From positions 62,001 through 126,000 of the forward strand of contig JBBDXT010000007.1 in assembly GCA_040902225.1 (NCBI GenBank): a stretch of DNA of 64,000 nucleotides, given 5' to 3'. The notes beneath the pieces were generated by a model. That model had not been told where the DNA came from, searched no databases, and was given only the letters and a program-made list of their open reading frames with translations. Source of the stretch: Chloroflexota bacterium (GTDB lineage: Bacteria; Chloroflexota; Limnocylindria; QHBO01). Made by a program: the position numbers and the translations under genes. Below are positions 33,407 through 43,250 of the stretch, piece after piece. Every line of letters starts with the position of its first letter. Position 1 is the stretch's first letter.

Positions 33407-34435
33407 ATGCCCAGGAGGGCACGCTTCATCGTTCGACGTCTGGCGCTTTCACTGGCGATCACTGCGACCCTGCTGGCCGCTTCGGCAACCAGGGGCGCGA
33501 GCGGCGCGTGCTCCGGACCGGCGCACGACCCGGTCCTCAGCGCCGGAACTGCCTCCCCCGCAACCGGGACAACCGCCACCGTCTTCACCTTCTCGGTGAC
33601 ATATGCGGACACCAAGGGGTGCGCCCCGGCCTGGGTCCGCGTTGCGATCACGGGCGTCGGCACGTTTTCCCTGAACGGTGCCGGCGTCAGCTATGACACC
33701 GGCGTCACCTTCACGCGAGGGATGACCTTGCCGGCCGGCACGCATGCCTATTCATTCACGGCGAGCAGCGGCATCGGGAGTGGTCAAAAAGCGACGACAC
33801 TCACGGCCGTGAGCCCGCCCTCGGTCACAATCATTGCACCAACCCCGCAGCCGACCCCGAAGCCGACACCCAAGCCGACACCGAAGCCGACGGCGGTGCC
33901 GACGCCGGTGCCAACGCCGGTCCCGACGCCGGTGCCGACGCCGATGCCCACGAGCGAGCCAACAGTGGTGGCGACGCCCTCGGGCAGCGGGTCGGTCGGA
34001 TCGCCGACAGGCAGCCCCAGCGAGGCGTCTGGCACGCCATCCGGCAGCGTCGCAAGCCAGGAGCAAGGTCAGGTGCCTGGGGGGTCGGGCGATCCCTCGG
34101 CGAATCCCGGAAGCCTCGGCGGGCCGGATGGGACCGGTTCGCTCTCACTTCTCCTCGGCGCGTGGGCGACGGCAACGGTGGGTGGCCTAGCACTCTTCCT
34201 CTACCTGGCGCCGCGCCGCCGAGACCCACGCCAGCCGGCGTTTGCCGAGGCTGGATCGGGCGAGCTGCGAACCGCGTCGCTGCCACAGCCTCGCCCACCA
34301 GCGGCGCGAGATATCGTCTCTGACCTGCCGCCGGAAGAGGCAAAGCTGCCCCGATGGCTTCGCCCTTCCGTCCAGGCGGCACGCCATGATGAGCGCGGGT
34401 CGAGATCCGGGACGCGAGGGCTCGGGGACTCCTAG
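33407..34435 (+). CDS. Secreted or surface protein with proline-rich repeat stalk
   Basis: 342 residues: signal peptide ([24 protein letters not shown]), an Ig-like beta domain (about 35-145), a Pro-Thr-rich stalk with PTPKPTPKP and PTPVPTPVP repeats (about 145-185), and a Ser/Gly-rich region. One membrane span ([20 protein letters not shown]) and a basic cytoplasmic tail complete it. Likely an envelope-anchored surface protein. Function unknown. Confidence 0.8.
   Translation: MPRRARFIVRRLALSLAITATLLAASATRGASGACSGPAHDPVLSAGTASPATGTTATVFTFSVTYADTKGCAPAWVRVAITGVGTFSLNGAGVSYDTGVTFTRGMTLPAGTHAYSFTASSGIGSGQKATTLTAVSPPSVTIIAPTPQPTPKPTPKPTPKPTAVPTPVPTPVPTPVPTPMPTSEPTVVATPSGSGSVGSPTGSPSEASGTPSGSVASQEQGQVPGGSGDPSANPGSLGGPDGTGSLSLLLGAWATATVGGLALFLYLAPRRRDPRQPAFAEAGSGELRTASLPQPRPPAARDIVSDLPPEEAKLPRWLRPSVQAARHDERGSRSGTRGLGDS
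33838..33951 (+). repeat. Degenerate 6- and 12-base tandem repeat encoding the Pro-Thr stalk
   Basis: Repeats of CCGACACCGAAG-type and CCGACGCCGGTG-type units in frame with the surface protein. Such arrays can change length by slippage without breaking the frame. Confidence 0.8.
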
Positions 34436-34506
34436 GGCTTACCTCACCGCGAACGCGGCCCGCATGCGCGCGCAGTCCGCGAGCGTGCCTCCGCCGGGCT
34501 CCTCGG

Positions 34507-34974
34507 TTAGTTCACCGTGAAGGCGGCCCGCATCCCCTCTGCGTAGTGGGCTTCCTTCTCGCCCTCATCGTAGATGTTGCAGAGAAGGACGTAGCTGCCG
34601 GCTGCGAGGTCAAGCGTGAGCGATCCCGAGCCATCGACGGCAATGTCCTCGATCTCGCCCTCCACCTCCATGCCACCCCCTGCCTCGTGGACCATGCCGG
34701 TCGAATCGACGGGAAGGGCTCCCGCGTCGAGGTCGGTCCTGATGACCACGAACTCATGGATGTCATCTGGACCGGTATTGCTCACCTCGAATGTGACCGA
34801 TCCGGCGGGAATCTCCGTCTTGTCCGGCGCAACTGACCATTCCGAGAGTGTCACGTTGACTGTGCCACCTGCGGCGGAACAGCCGGCCATAAAGATCAGG
34901 CCCGTCGCCGCGATGATCGGCGGCTGGATGCGGTGCCGGCTCCCCGGCAGGACGGTTCGACCCATGGTGCCCAT
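34507..34974 (-). CDS. Cupredoxin-domain lipoprotein
   Basis: About 155 residues from ATG 34974 (34965 also possible). Lipoprotein signal IIAATGLIFMAGCSAAGG, then a sulfocyanin/plastocyanin-like domain. Copper ligands can be assigned: His in DDIHEFVV, then Cys in LLCNIYDEG, His in KEAHYAEG and Met in GMRAAF. The Cys-to-His spacing is longer than in plastocyanin because of the EGEKEA insert. Divergent from the kelch lipoprotein gene; probably an envelope electron carrier. Confidence 0.82.
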   Translation of the reverse strand: MGTMGRTVLPGSRHRIQPPIIAATGLIFMAGCSAAGGTVNVTLSEWSVAPDKTEIPAGSVTFEVSNTGPDDIHEFVVIRTDLDAGALPVDSTGMVHEAGGGMEVEGEIEDIAVDGSGSLTLDLAAGSYVLLCNIYDEGEKEAHYAEGMRAAFTVN

Positions 34975-35104
34975 GAGGCGCAGCCTCCTCTTCGGATGTT
35001 CCTGGCGCTGCCGTCGCACGGCGGTCGGTAACAATCGAAGCGTAGACCCGATACCCGGAAAGGGAAGGAGCCCATGCCGCGTCGGCATCGGCTACCGTTC
35101 GGGT

Positions 35105-36211
35105 GTGATCGCACGCTCAGGGCTGACGGTCGTCGTGCTCGCGCTGCTGCAGGTCGCGTGCGGCCCGCAGCCTTCGCCGGCCACAAGCGATTCGGCCGGG
35201 CCTAGTTCGAGCACCTCCCCTGATTCGGGGAGCAATGCGGCGGCGTCGCCACCCATCACGCTGACCGGGTGGAGTGAGCAGATCGCCAGCGGCCCGGCGC
35301 CGGCGCCGCGGGAGGACCACACCTGGACCATCACCCCAGATGACGCAACGGCTTACCTGTTTGGCGGGCGCGACCTGGCGACCGTGTACGACGACTTCTG
35401 GGCGTACTCCCTCGCGACCGGCGCCTGGAGCCGCGTTACGCCCGCCGGCGAGGGGCCACCTGGACGCTTCGGGCACAACGCGGCCTGGGCGGATGGTATC
35501 GGGCTGGTCATCTTCGGCGGCCAGGCCGGTGCCGACTTCTTCAACGACCTGTGGGCGTACGATCCCGCCACCGACGGGTGGCGGCTCTTGCCCGCGAGCG
35601 GCGCTGTCCCCGTCGCCCGATACGGGAGTTGCGCCGCCATCGGGCCCGACGGCCGGCTCTGGATCAGCCACGGCTTCACCAACGAGGGGCAGCGCTTCGC
35701 CGACACGCGGGCATACGACTTCGAAATCCGCACCTGGACCGATGAGACCCCATTAGCGGACGTTCCTACCCGCCGCTGCCTGCATGCCTGCTGGTGGACC
35801 GATGACGGGGGCCTGATCCTGTACGGCGGTCAGACGACGGGCACCACGGCGCTCGGTGACCTGTGGCGCCTGACTCCCGGCGAGCGACCCGGCACGAATG
35901 CCTGGTCCCAGCTTCAGCCGGAGGACGGGCTGCCGCCCGACCGAAACCTTAATGCCGCGGCCCGCTGGGGCCCCGGCACGGTCGTGTTCGGTGGCCAGGG
36001 TCTTGAGACCGATTACCTCGCAGATAGCTGGTGGCTGGCCGACGACGCGGTGGTGATGTCGCTCGAGGTTGGCGCCCGATCGCCCTCCGCTCGGGCTGGA
36101 GCGGAGCTGATCGCGGATGCGGCAAGCGGTCGACTCCTGCTCTTCGGCGGGCGCGACGGCGACGAGGCATTCGGCGATCTGTGGCAGCTGATCCTGCCGG
36201 CGCCGCCCTAG
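35105..36211 (+). CDS. Kelch-repeat lipoprotein
   Basis: 368 residues from GTG 35105. The signal VVVLALLQVACGP ends in a lipobox cysteine; a Ser/Pro linker follows. Then a beta-propeller has at least five kelch blades marked by YLFGGRD, VIFGGQAG, ILYGGQTTG, VVFGGQG and LLFGGRDGD, each followed by a LWxY/LWxL strand. Exported ligand- or protein-binding role likely. The earlier in-frame region, back to 34616, lies antisense to the cupredoxin and is not coding. Confidence 0.85.
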   Translation: MIARSGLTVVVLALLQVACGPQPSPATSDSAGPSSSTSPDSGSNAAASPPITLTGWSEQIASGPAPAPREDHTWTITPDDATAYLFGGRDLATVYDDFWAYSLATGAWSRVTPAGEGPPGRFGHNAAWADGIGLVIFGGQAGADFFNDLWAYDPATDGWRLLPASGAVPVARYGSCAAIGPDGRLWISHGFTNEGQRFADTRAYDFEIRTWTDETPLADVPTRRCLHACWWTDDGGLILYGGQTTGTTALGDLWRLTPGERPGTNAWSQLQPEDGLPPDRNLNAAARWGPGTVVFGGQGLETDYLADSWWLADDAVVMSLEVGARSPSARAGAELIADAASGRLLLFGGRDGDEAFGDLWQLILPAPP

Positions 36212-36314
36212 GGTCGGCGACGGTCCACAGTTGGTACCATGGCGCTGAACACCCCTGTCGAGCGCCACGCACCCTGCGCTCGCTCTGCCCCGCACGAGGA
36301 GACCGCCGCACCTG

Positions 36315-37904
36315 ATGAGCACGCTCGCTGAGCGCCCGATCGCCAATGCGCCGATGGGGCCACACGGACACCGCCTCCCGCCCGCGCGAACGCTGCGATA
36401 CAACCCTTCCGCGATGGAGCTCCAGGCGCTCACGAGCCGCATGCCGCAGGCGCGCCGCACCAGCTTCGGCAACTACAACGTCCAGACCAGGGTCGTCAGC
36501 CGATCCAAGGAGTCGACCTACCTCGTCACCGATGACCCGGCCGAGACGACCGGCAAGGCCATCTCGCGGGCAGAGGCGGCTCGCATCGGCGCCTTGCAGG
36601 ATGCCTACGTCGCCGGCACCGAGATGCTCGTCATCGACGGCTACCTGGGAAACGATGCGGAGCAGCGCTCCCGGGTGCGCCTCTATATCGAGGAGGCGAA
36701 TGCCAACATCGCCGGCATGCAGCAGCAGCTCTATTTCCCGCCCGATGCCCCCGCCGACGAGTGGCAGCCCGAGCTGTCGTTGATCTACACGCCGAAATTG
36801 GCGATGCCGGGCTATCCCGACGATCGCCTGATCTCGGTCGACCTCGGGGCCGGCGTGACCCGCGTCATGAACTCCGACTACTTCGGAGAGTCGAAGAAGG
36901 GCGGGCTGCGCATGTGGAACGCCCTGGTCTACGGGCGAGGCGGGCTGGCCATGCATGCCGGATGCAAGGTCGTCCCGACCGATGCCGGCGAGCGCACGAT
37001 GCTGATCATCGGCCTGTCGGGGACCGGCAAGACGACCACCACCTTCACCCGCCAGAACAACAGCCAGCCGGTGCAGGACGACTTCATCGGCCTGTTTGCC
37101 GGCGGCACCGTGGTGGGCACCGAGAACGGCTGCTTCGCGAAGACCTTCGGCCTCGATCCTGCTCACGAGCCGGCGATCCATGGCGCAGTCGTCAAGCCCG
37201 ATGCCTACCTGGAGAACGTCTCGCAGAACGAGCCCGATGGGCCGGTCGACTTCTTCGACACCTCCTACACCAAGAACGGGCGAGCCACCTTCCCGATGGC
37301 CTCGTTGGGCATCTGGCGCGATCCGCGTGAGATCGGCCCGGTCAACCACCTGCTCATCCTGAATCGGAACGACAACGTCATCCCGGCCGTGGCGCGGCTC
37401 TCGCGGGAGCAGGCGGCGGCCTACTTCATGCTCGGCGAGACGCAGGGCACTTCCGCCGGCGGCGCTGCCGAGGAGGGTCGGGCCCTGCGCGTGCCGGGCA
37501 CCAACCCGTTCTACCCGTACCGTGATGAGCAGCAGGCGAATCGGTTCCTGGAACTGATGGCGAGCAGTGACTTCGATGTCTTCCTGCTGAACACAGGCAG
37601 CGTAGGGGGCGTCGAAGGCAATCCGTCTTCCAGGAAAGTGGCGATCGAGCACTCCGGGGCAATCGTCAAGGCGATCGCCGAGGGGACGATCGAATGGGAG
37701 CGCGACCCCGACTTCGGCTACCTGGTCGCCTCGGTCCTGCCCGGCGTCGATGACCTCGAGCTGCTCCAGCCACGCCTCCTGTACGAGCGCACCGGTCGCG
37801 CCGACGAGTACCGCACGTGGGTCGCACGACTGAAGCGGGAGCGCATTGAATTCTTGGAGAGCTATACCGGGCTGGCGCCGGAGATCGTCGCCGCGGTCCG
37901 CTAG
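36315..37904 (+). CDS. pckA: ATP-dependent phosphoenolpyruvate carboxykinase
   Basis: Converts oxaloacetate and ATP to PEP, the gluconeogenic step; 529 residues, usual length. Motifs: YFGESKKGGLRMWNALVYGRGGLAMHAG, the kinase-1a P-loop GLSGTGKTTTT, and QDDFIGLF (kinase-2). RRNDN-type and GTSAGG regions follow. The GLSGTGKTTTT loop with lysine identifies the ATP-, not GTP-, dependent class. ATG has GAGGAG upstream. Stands alone between the kelch gene and the broken regulator. Confidence 0.95.
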   Translation: MSTLAERPIANAPMGPHGHRLPPARTLRYNPSAMELQALTSRMPQARRTSFGNYNVQTRVVSRSKESTYLVTDDPAETTGKAISRAEAARIGALQDAYVAGTEMLVIDGYLGNDAEQRSRVRLYIEEANANIAGMQQQLYFPPDAPADEWQPELSLIYTPKLAMPGYPDDRLISVDLGAGVTRVMNSDYFGESKKGGLRMWNALVYGRGGLAMHAGCKVVPTDAGERTMLIIGLSGTGKTTTTFTRQNNSQPVQDDFIGLFAGGTVVGTENGCFAKTFGLDPAHEPAIHGAVVKPDAYLENVSQNEPDGPVDFFDTSYTKNGRATFPMASLGIWRDPREIGPVNHLLILNRNDNVIPAVARLSREQAAAYFMLGETQGTSAGGAAEEGRALRVPGTNPFYPYRDEQQANRFLELMASSDFDVFLLNTGSVGGVEGNPSSRKVAIEHSGAIVKAIAEGTIEWERDPDFGYLVASVLPGVDDLELLQPRLLYERTGRADEYRTWVARLKRERIEFLESYTGLAPEIVAAVR

Positions 37905-38155
37905 GGAGCGGTCTCGCGCAGGCCTCCTTCTCATCCGCTATTCACTACGTAGCTGGTATGTCGGGAGGTCGCGCTCGGAAGCTGGCTCCTCCCACCCGCC
38001 ATTCGTCGGCTGACTGACCCGTCGGAGGATCGGTCCAGCCGCGGTCTCCTCCGATGTACCAGGCTCCTGCTGAATGGCCGCTCCGTCGACCAAACCCGCC
38101 AGCCGATAAGCGCCTCGTAACCGGAAGATACACACCGCGCCACCACACTCTGGCG

Positions 38156-38805
38156 ATGGGCAGCCGCGATGATCCGGCGGCGCGCGGACGGCGGCGTGCT
38201 GCGCGCACGCGGATCGACGTCGGGGCCGGCATCCGGCAGGCTCGTCGCGCGGCCGGGCTGAGTCAATCGTCGTCGCGCGGCGGGCGCGACTCTCCCAAGC
38301 GACGGTCAGCAGAATCGAGCGAGGGGTGGCGACTGCATCGGTCGATGATCTGGCTGGGCTTGCCGGCGTGGTCGGCCTGGATCTCGTTATGCAGCTCTAT
38401 CCGGGTGGGTCGCCGATCCGCGACGCAGCGCATGTGCGGGTGATGGGACGCCTGAAGGCAATACTGCCGACGGCATTTCGGCTCGCAGCTGAGGTTCCTA
38501 TCCCGATTCCCGGGGATCAACGCGCCGTCGATGCAGTCCTCGTCGATCCGCAGCTGAGGGTCGGATTCGAACTGGAGAGCCGTCTCCTCGACGTGCAAGC
38601 CCTGATCCGCCGCGTGGCGCTGAAACAACGAGACGCGGGGCTTGCCCGCATGGTGCTGGTATTTCCTGATACACCGGCCAACCGCGCGGCCGCATCCACC
38701 GCGCGAGCGACTCTCAGTGCGGCATTCCCTGCGGGCCACCGCTCGGTGCTCGCGGCCCTGCGAGTCGGCCAGCTACCGCCGGCCAATGGCATGCTCTGGG
38801 TCTAA
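38156..38805 (+). pseudogene. Xre-type HTH regulator with C-terminal domain, split by a frameshift
   Basis: The first frame (ATG 38156) holds the start of an Xre helix-turn-helix, VGAGIRQARRAAGLSQ, and then goes out of register. In the next frame the rest follows at once: VVARRARLSQATVSRIERG. With one missing base restored near 38266-38269, the spacing LSQ-x8-LSQATVSRIERG is exactly that of an Xre domain. The C-terminal part, up to 38805, is a nuclease-like alpha/beta domain (VDAVLVDPQLRVGFELESRLLDVQALIRR) of unknown role. Two-frame reading makes the locus non-functional as sequenced. Confidence 0.75.
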
Positions 38806-38828
38806 CTCACATCCCGCGCATTCCGCGG

Positions 38829-40531
38829 TCAGTTAGGCAGCGCCTCGCGCACGCTCTCGACCGCGAAGGCCTTCTGCGAATGGCTGAAGCCCTTCATCAC
38901 CAGGTCCTCCACCGGATTGGCCACGACGGCATCGTCGATCACCGCATGCACGCGCTGGCTGATCAGGATCTGCCCGGCCATTGCCGCGTCTGACAGCCGC
39001 GAGGCGAGGATCACCGAGTTGCCGATCGCGGCGTAGTCGTATCTGCCTTCGAAGCCGATGCGGCCGAGCGTCGCAAACCCCGACGCGATCCCGATGCCGA
39101 GGCCCAGCTCATAGCCGCGCTTGCGCCAGGCGCTCGACAGGACGCCGAAGCGCTCCCGCATGTCGCAGGCGGTGCGGACCGCGGCTGATGATCGACCACC
39201 GGGGTAGGGTCGTTGAAGAAGACCATCAGCCCGTCGCCCGCAAAGTGCTCCACCGTTCCGCCATTCGCGACGGCCAGCTCGCCGACCGCCTCGTGGTACT
39301 GGCGCAGGACGCCGAGCACCTCCTCCGGCTCCGCCTGCTCGGCAAAGGCCGTGAAACCGCGGAGGTCGGCGAAGAGCGCGGTGATCTCGCGCCGGTGACC
39401 GGCCAGCAGCTGCTCACCCTCGACACTGGACAGCAGCTCGGCAGCCTGGGGCGCGTACCGTGCCAACTCGACGCGTTGTCGGTCGATCGTCTCGAACAGC
39501 CGGACATTCTCGATGGCCAGGACGGCCTGGTCGGCAAACGTGGTCAGTAGGCTGATCTCGGACGGGGAGAACGCCTCCACGTGCCGGCGCCAGACGGACA
39601 GCACGCCGATCGGGTCTCCATCGCGGAACATGGGGACGCCCAGGATGGTCCGAAAGCCGGCGAGGCGCTGGGCTTCGGCCAGCTCATAGTCGGGGTCGGC
39701 CAGGACGTCGACGATCTGGACGGGTGCGCGCTCGAGCATGGCGCGGCCCATGGCCGAGCCGCGGCCCGGCACCGGGACGAACCCGGTCATCAGCTCCCGG
39801 AACTCCGCTGGCACGTCCGCGCTGAATACGCGCGCGCGAAACTCCCCGCCCATCTCTCGGGTGATGTTGCCCTGGTCGGCATGGGACAGACGGACCGCGT
39901 TGTCGAGCACGGCCTGGAGGACGGCGTCCAGCTCGAAGGTGGAGCGGCTGATGGTCTGGAGAACCTGGCCCACCGCGGTCTCGCGCTCGAGCGCCTCGTG
40001 CGTGTCCCCAAGCAGGCGGGCGATACGGATCGCAACTGCGGCCTGATCGGCGAACAGGCTGACGACCTCGATCTGCTCGTCGCTGAAAGGCTCCACCCTG
40101 GTTCGGCCCAGGCCAAATGCGCCGATCACACCCTCGTCGGTTCGAATCGGCACGCCCAACATGGTTCGCACACCCCCGACTTGATACCCACCCGCCTCGT
40201 ATTCCGGATCAGCTGCGAGGTCTGCAACGTGCACGGGCTCGCCGCTGAGTGCCACTCGACCAACCACCGACTTCCGGTCGATTGGATCAGGGTGGTCGCG
40301 TTCGTAGGCCCAGTGCTCGGGCGTGCTGCCGGTCGCCGCGGCAAATCGAAACATATCGCCATCGCGCAGAAAGACGAATCCCATCTCTGCTCGGCACAGC
40401 GCCGCGGCCTCCGCGGAGATGCGATCGAGGATCGGCTGGAGCTCGAACCCCGCGCCAGTGACTGCGCTCAGGACGCGGCCAACGGCCGTCAGAGCGTCTC
40501 GCTCGGAGACCGGAGCTCCCGGTTCAGCCAT
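38829..40531 (-). pseudogene. GAF-GAF-class III adenylate cyclase, split by a frameshift
   Basis: From ATG 40531: two GAF domains (about residues 10-170 and 185-350) and the start of a class III nucleotide cyclase catalytic domain (ALFADLRGFTAF, VLRQYHEAVGELAVANGGTVEHFAGDGLMVFFNDP). The frame is lost just after DPTPVVDHQ near 39180-39190. The cyclase continues in another frame as RTACDMRERFGVL...GIGIASGFATLGRIGFEGRYDYAAIGNSVILASRL to 38829. Metal Asp residues and the transition-state region are both present once joined, so the natural protein was a full cyclase. Overlaps the OsmC gene end by eight bases. Confidence 0.82.
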
Positions 40532-40973
40532 CCGTATCGAGTGTCGCGTCAACCGAGAGCGCCACGTTCCCGGCCAGCGCCCGCGAGATCGGGCAGCCAT
40601 CCTTCGAGCCTTCCGCAATGCGGTCGAACTCTTCTGGCGTGATCCCATGCACGTGACCGAGGACGGTGAGCGCGGACGACGTGACGGTCCAGCCGCCGTC
40701 GAGCTTATCGAAGGTCACTTCGGCCTCGACGTGCAACTCCTCCGGCGTGTATCCGGCGCGGCCCAGGTCGCCCGAGAAGGCCATGGCATAGCAGGCGGCA
40801 TGCGCGGCTGCGAGCAGCTCCTCCGGCGAGGTGCGGCCATCGGGCTGCTCGGTACGGGACCCCCACGAGACGGGCAGGTCCGTGAACAAGCCGGACGAGC
40901 CGGCGGTGACGGTGCCGTCGCCGGTGGCGAGCGGGCCTTGCCAGGTGACGGTGGCGGTGCGGACGGCGGCCAT
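40524..40973 (-). CDS. OsmC/Ohr-family peroxiredoxin
   Basis: 149 residues. The two redox cysteines are in AAHAACYAMAF and DGCPISRAL, the OsmC arrangement for reducing organic hydroperoxides. Sequence resembles the YhfA/OsmC branch (SSPEELLAAAHAAC). Read leftward, it overlaps the downstream cyclase start by eight bases, suggesting one transcript. Confidence 0.92.
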   Translation of the reverse strand: MAAVRTATVTWQGPLATGDGTVTAGSSGLFTDLPVSWGSRTEQPDGRTSPEELLAAAHAACYAMAFSGDLGRAGYTPEELHVEAEVTFDKLDGGWTVTSSALTVLGHVHGITPEEFDRIAEGSKDGCPISRALAGNVALSVDATLDTDG

Positions 40974-41028
40974 CGGATCGGTCCTCCTTGTATCCTGCGG
41001 GGACTTCAGCCTACCGCACGCAGGACCG

Positions 41029-41646
41029 ATGTCGAGCCCCGAGCCAAACCTCCCCCGACCCGTCCCAAGCCTCCGCGGCGAGAAGGTCTACCTGCGCCCC
41101 GCGGAGCGGGATGACATCGAGCTGTTCGTGCGCTGGTTTGCTGATGCCGAGACCACTCGCTACCTCGCCGTGCGTGCCCCGTTCAGCAAGGCGATGGAGG
41201 AGCGTTGGTTCGACTCGATGCTCGAGCAGCAGGGCAAGAAGAGCTACCACTTCGTGATCTGCCTGCTGGCCGATGATCGAGCGATCGGTACTGCCGGCTT
41301 CAACCACGTGAACCAAGAGGATGGCAACGCCACGTTCGGGATCAGCATCGGCGAGAAGGCCGAGTGGTCCAAGGGGTACGGAACCGATGCGCTGCACGCC
41401 ATCTGTGACTTCGGCTTCGGCCAGCTGCGCCTGGAGCGGATCGAGCTGGATGTCTACGTGCCGAACAGGCGTGCCCAGCGCTCGTACGAGAAGGCCGGCT
41501 TCGTGACCGAGGGGACGCTGCGCCACTCGCACTTCTCTGATGGGCGCTACCACGATGTGCTGCGCATGTCCCTCCTCCGCGAGGAGTGGGCATCGCAGGC
41601 ACGCCCGCGGCCGTGGGACGAGCCGACCACCGACGACGGCGCGTAG
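41029..41646 (+). CDS. GNAT acetyltransferase (RimJ/RimL type)
   Basis: 205 residues. Typical RimJ/L order: VYLRPAERDDIELFVRWFAD, then GIxIGEKAEWSKGYGTDALHAICDFGFGQLRLERIELDVYVPNRRAQRSYEKAGFVTEG, which includes the acetyl-CoA loop (KGYGTDA). Acts on an amino group of a protein or small molecule; target unknown. ATG 41029 is chosen over the longer frame, which is antisense to osmC. Its stop abuts the GTG of the next gene. Confidence 0.9.
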   Translation: MSSPEPNLPRPVPSLRGEKVYLRPAERDDIELFVRWFADAETTRYLAVRAPFSKAMEERWFDSMLEQQGKKSYHFVICLLADDRAIGTAGFNHVNQEDGNATFGISIGEKAEWSKGYGTDALHAICDFGFGQLRLERIELDVYVPNRRAQRSYEKAGFVTEGTLRHSHFSDGRYHDVLRMSLLREEWASQARPRPWDEPTTDDGA

Positions 41647-42636
41647 GTGTTCGAGCTGCGCCGTGACCCGGTCACGGGCTGGTGGTCGGCGATCGTGACG
41701 GATCGGACCTTCGAACACGCCTCCTTCGTGGTGCAGGCGACACCGATCGAGGGGACCCACTGCCGCCACTGTGACGATGACCCCACCCCAGCCGCGGATG
41801 CCGCCGAGGAGACCGTCATTCGTCGCGTGACGCTCCGCCAGGATGCCTTCCATCGCATCGACAGCGGGCAGGAGCGAACGGGCCAGCTCTCCGTTGAGGA
41901 GGCAATGGCCGCGAGCGGCTCGTGGGAGATCCTGGTCGCGCCACGCGACCATCACGAGCGCCTGGCCGATGCCCCACCGCGGCTGGCGATGAACCTGCTG
42001 CGCACCCTGCGCGACACGATGCGCGAGATGGCCGCCGAGCCCAGGCCGGACGATGAGCCTCGCTACGTCCAGGCTGTGCAGAGCTATGGCATGCAGGCCG
42101 GCTCGCGCAGCAGCCACCTGAACATGGAGCTGTACTCGATCCCGCAGGTCCCCCACTGGGTGGCGGAGGAGATCGGTGGTGGTGCCCGGTACGTCATCAA
42201 GACTCGATCCTGCGTGTGGTGCAGCCTCGCCCGAAGCGAGGAGGAGGCCGGCGAGCGGCTCGTCCTGGCCGAAGAGCGCTTCGTGGTCTTTGCGCCGGCT
42301 GCCAGCCGCTCGGCGTTCGAGCTGATGATCGTCCCGCGTGCGCATGCCGCCGACTTCACCACCCTGGACGACGATGACATCGCCGCAGCCACCGCCACGC
42401 TGCAGCGCACGCTCGGTGCGCTCGACGCCCTGGGCGATCCCCCGTACAACCTCTTCCTGCACACCGCCCCCGTCGGGGAGCGACTGGACGAGACCTTCCA
42501 TTGGCACTGGGAGGTCCATCCGCGCCTGCGGGTGATCGCCGGGCTCGAGCGCGCGACCGCCCTGGCGGTCAACCCGGCGGCGCCGGAGTATGCGGCCGGG
42601 GTGCTGCGCGAGCACCTCACCAGGGAGATCGTGTAA
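41647..42636 (+). CDS. GalT-like HIT-superfamily nucleotidyltransferase
   Basis: 329 residues from GTG 41647, directly after the GNAT stop. Two HIT-type halves: zinc cysteine pairs CRHC (about residue 37) and CVWC (about 190), a first half with SSHLNMELYSIPQVP where GalT has its catalytic His-Pro-His loop, and a C-terminal FHWHWEVHPRL. The family transfers nucleotidyl groups between sugar phosphates. The first-half His-Pro-His is not clearly present, so substrate and activity are open. Confidence 0.78.
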   Translation: MFELRRDPVTGWWSAIVTDRTFEHASFVVQATPIEGTHCRHCDDDPTPAADAAEETVIRRVTLRQDAFHRIDSGQERTGQLSVEEAMAASGSWEILVAPRDHHERLADAPPRLAMNLLRTLRDTMREMAAEPRPDDEPRYVQAVQSYGMQAGSRSSHLNMELYSIPQVPHWVAEEIGGGARYVIKTRSCVWCSLARSEEEAGERLVLAEERFVVFAPAASRSAFELMIVPRAHAADFTTLDDDDIAAATATLQRTLGALDALGDPPYNLFLHTAPVGERLDETFHWHWEVHPRLRVIAGLERATALAVNPAAPEYAAGVLREHLTREIV

Positions 42637-42707
42637 CAGGTGCCCGCCATCCGGCGTCCACAACACCGATGGCGTTGGCACGACGGCTCGTATTGCGACC
42701 CGCGACG

Positions 42708-43250
42708 ATGACCCTTCCGCGGGATGGCTCCGACGCGCGCAAGGCCGAGTTCGACCGGATCTTCACCGAGTACTCGGCGCCCATCTACAACTACGCGCTG
42801 CGCATGGTCGGTGACCCCGATCGCGCCGCCGACATCGCGCAGGACACCTTCATCAAGGCGTACCGCAAGCTCGACACGCTGACCGATGCCTCCTCCACCC
42901 GCTCCTGGCTGTATCGGATCGCGACCAACACGGCGATCGACGAGATGCGGCGCCGACGGAACGTCGTGCCGATGGGCGTCGACGAGGATCATCCAGTGGA
43001 GCAGGCGGACAGCGGCCCAGGCCCGGAGACCCAGGTGCTGAGCGGCCTCATGGACGAGCGCATCGGTCGGGCACTCCTGCGCCTCAGGCCAAACCACCGC
43101 CAGTGCCTGATCCTGTCTGACGTTGAGGATATGAGCACGGTGCAGATCGGCGAGGTGATGGGCATGTCGAGTGGCGCGGTGCGGGTGCTGCTCTGCCGCG
43201 CGCGGGGCGAGATGCGCCGCCTGCTGGCGGCGGAGGGCCTGGTCCGATGA
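42708..43250 (+). CDS. ECF-type RNA polymerase sigma factor
   Basis: 180 residues from ATG 42708 (42669 is an alternative). Sigma region 2 reads YALRMVGDPDRAADIAQDTFIKAYRKLDTL...WLYRIATNTAIDEMRRRR. Region 4 reads LLRLRPNHRQCLILSDVEDMSTVQIGEVMGMSSGAVRVLLCRARGEMRRLL. The stop overlaps the anti-sigma start by ATGA, the classic sigma/anti-sigma coupling. The signal is not known. Confidence 0.93.
   Translation: MTLPRDGSDARKAEFDRIFTEYSAPIYNYALRMVGDPDRAADIAQDTFIKAYRKLDTLTDASSTRSWLYRIATNTAIDEMRRRRNVVPMGVDEDHPVEQADSGPGPETQVLSGLMDERIGRALLRLRPNHRQCLILSDVEDMSTVQIGEVMGMSSGAVRVLLCRARGEMRRLLAAEGLVR

Noticed and set aside
33838-33951. Repeat considered as CRISPR
   Set aside because: Units are contiguous, in frame with a protein and lack spacers.
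35949-37934. 661-codon leftward frame opposite pckA
   Set aside because: Shadow of pckA, no recognisable domain.
41011-42681. 556-codon leftward frame opposite the GNAT and GalT-like genes
   Set aside because: Shadow of two recognised genes.
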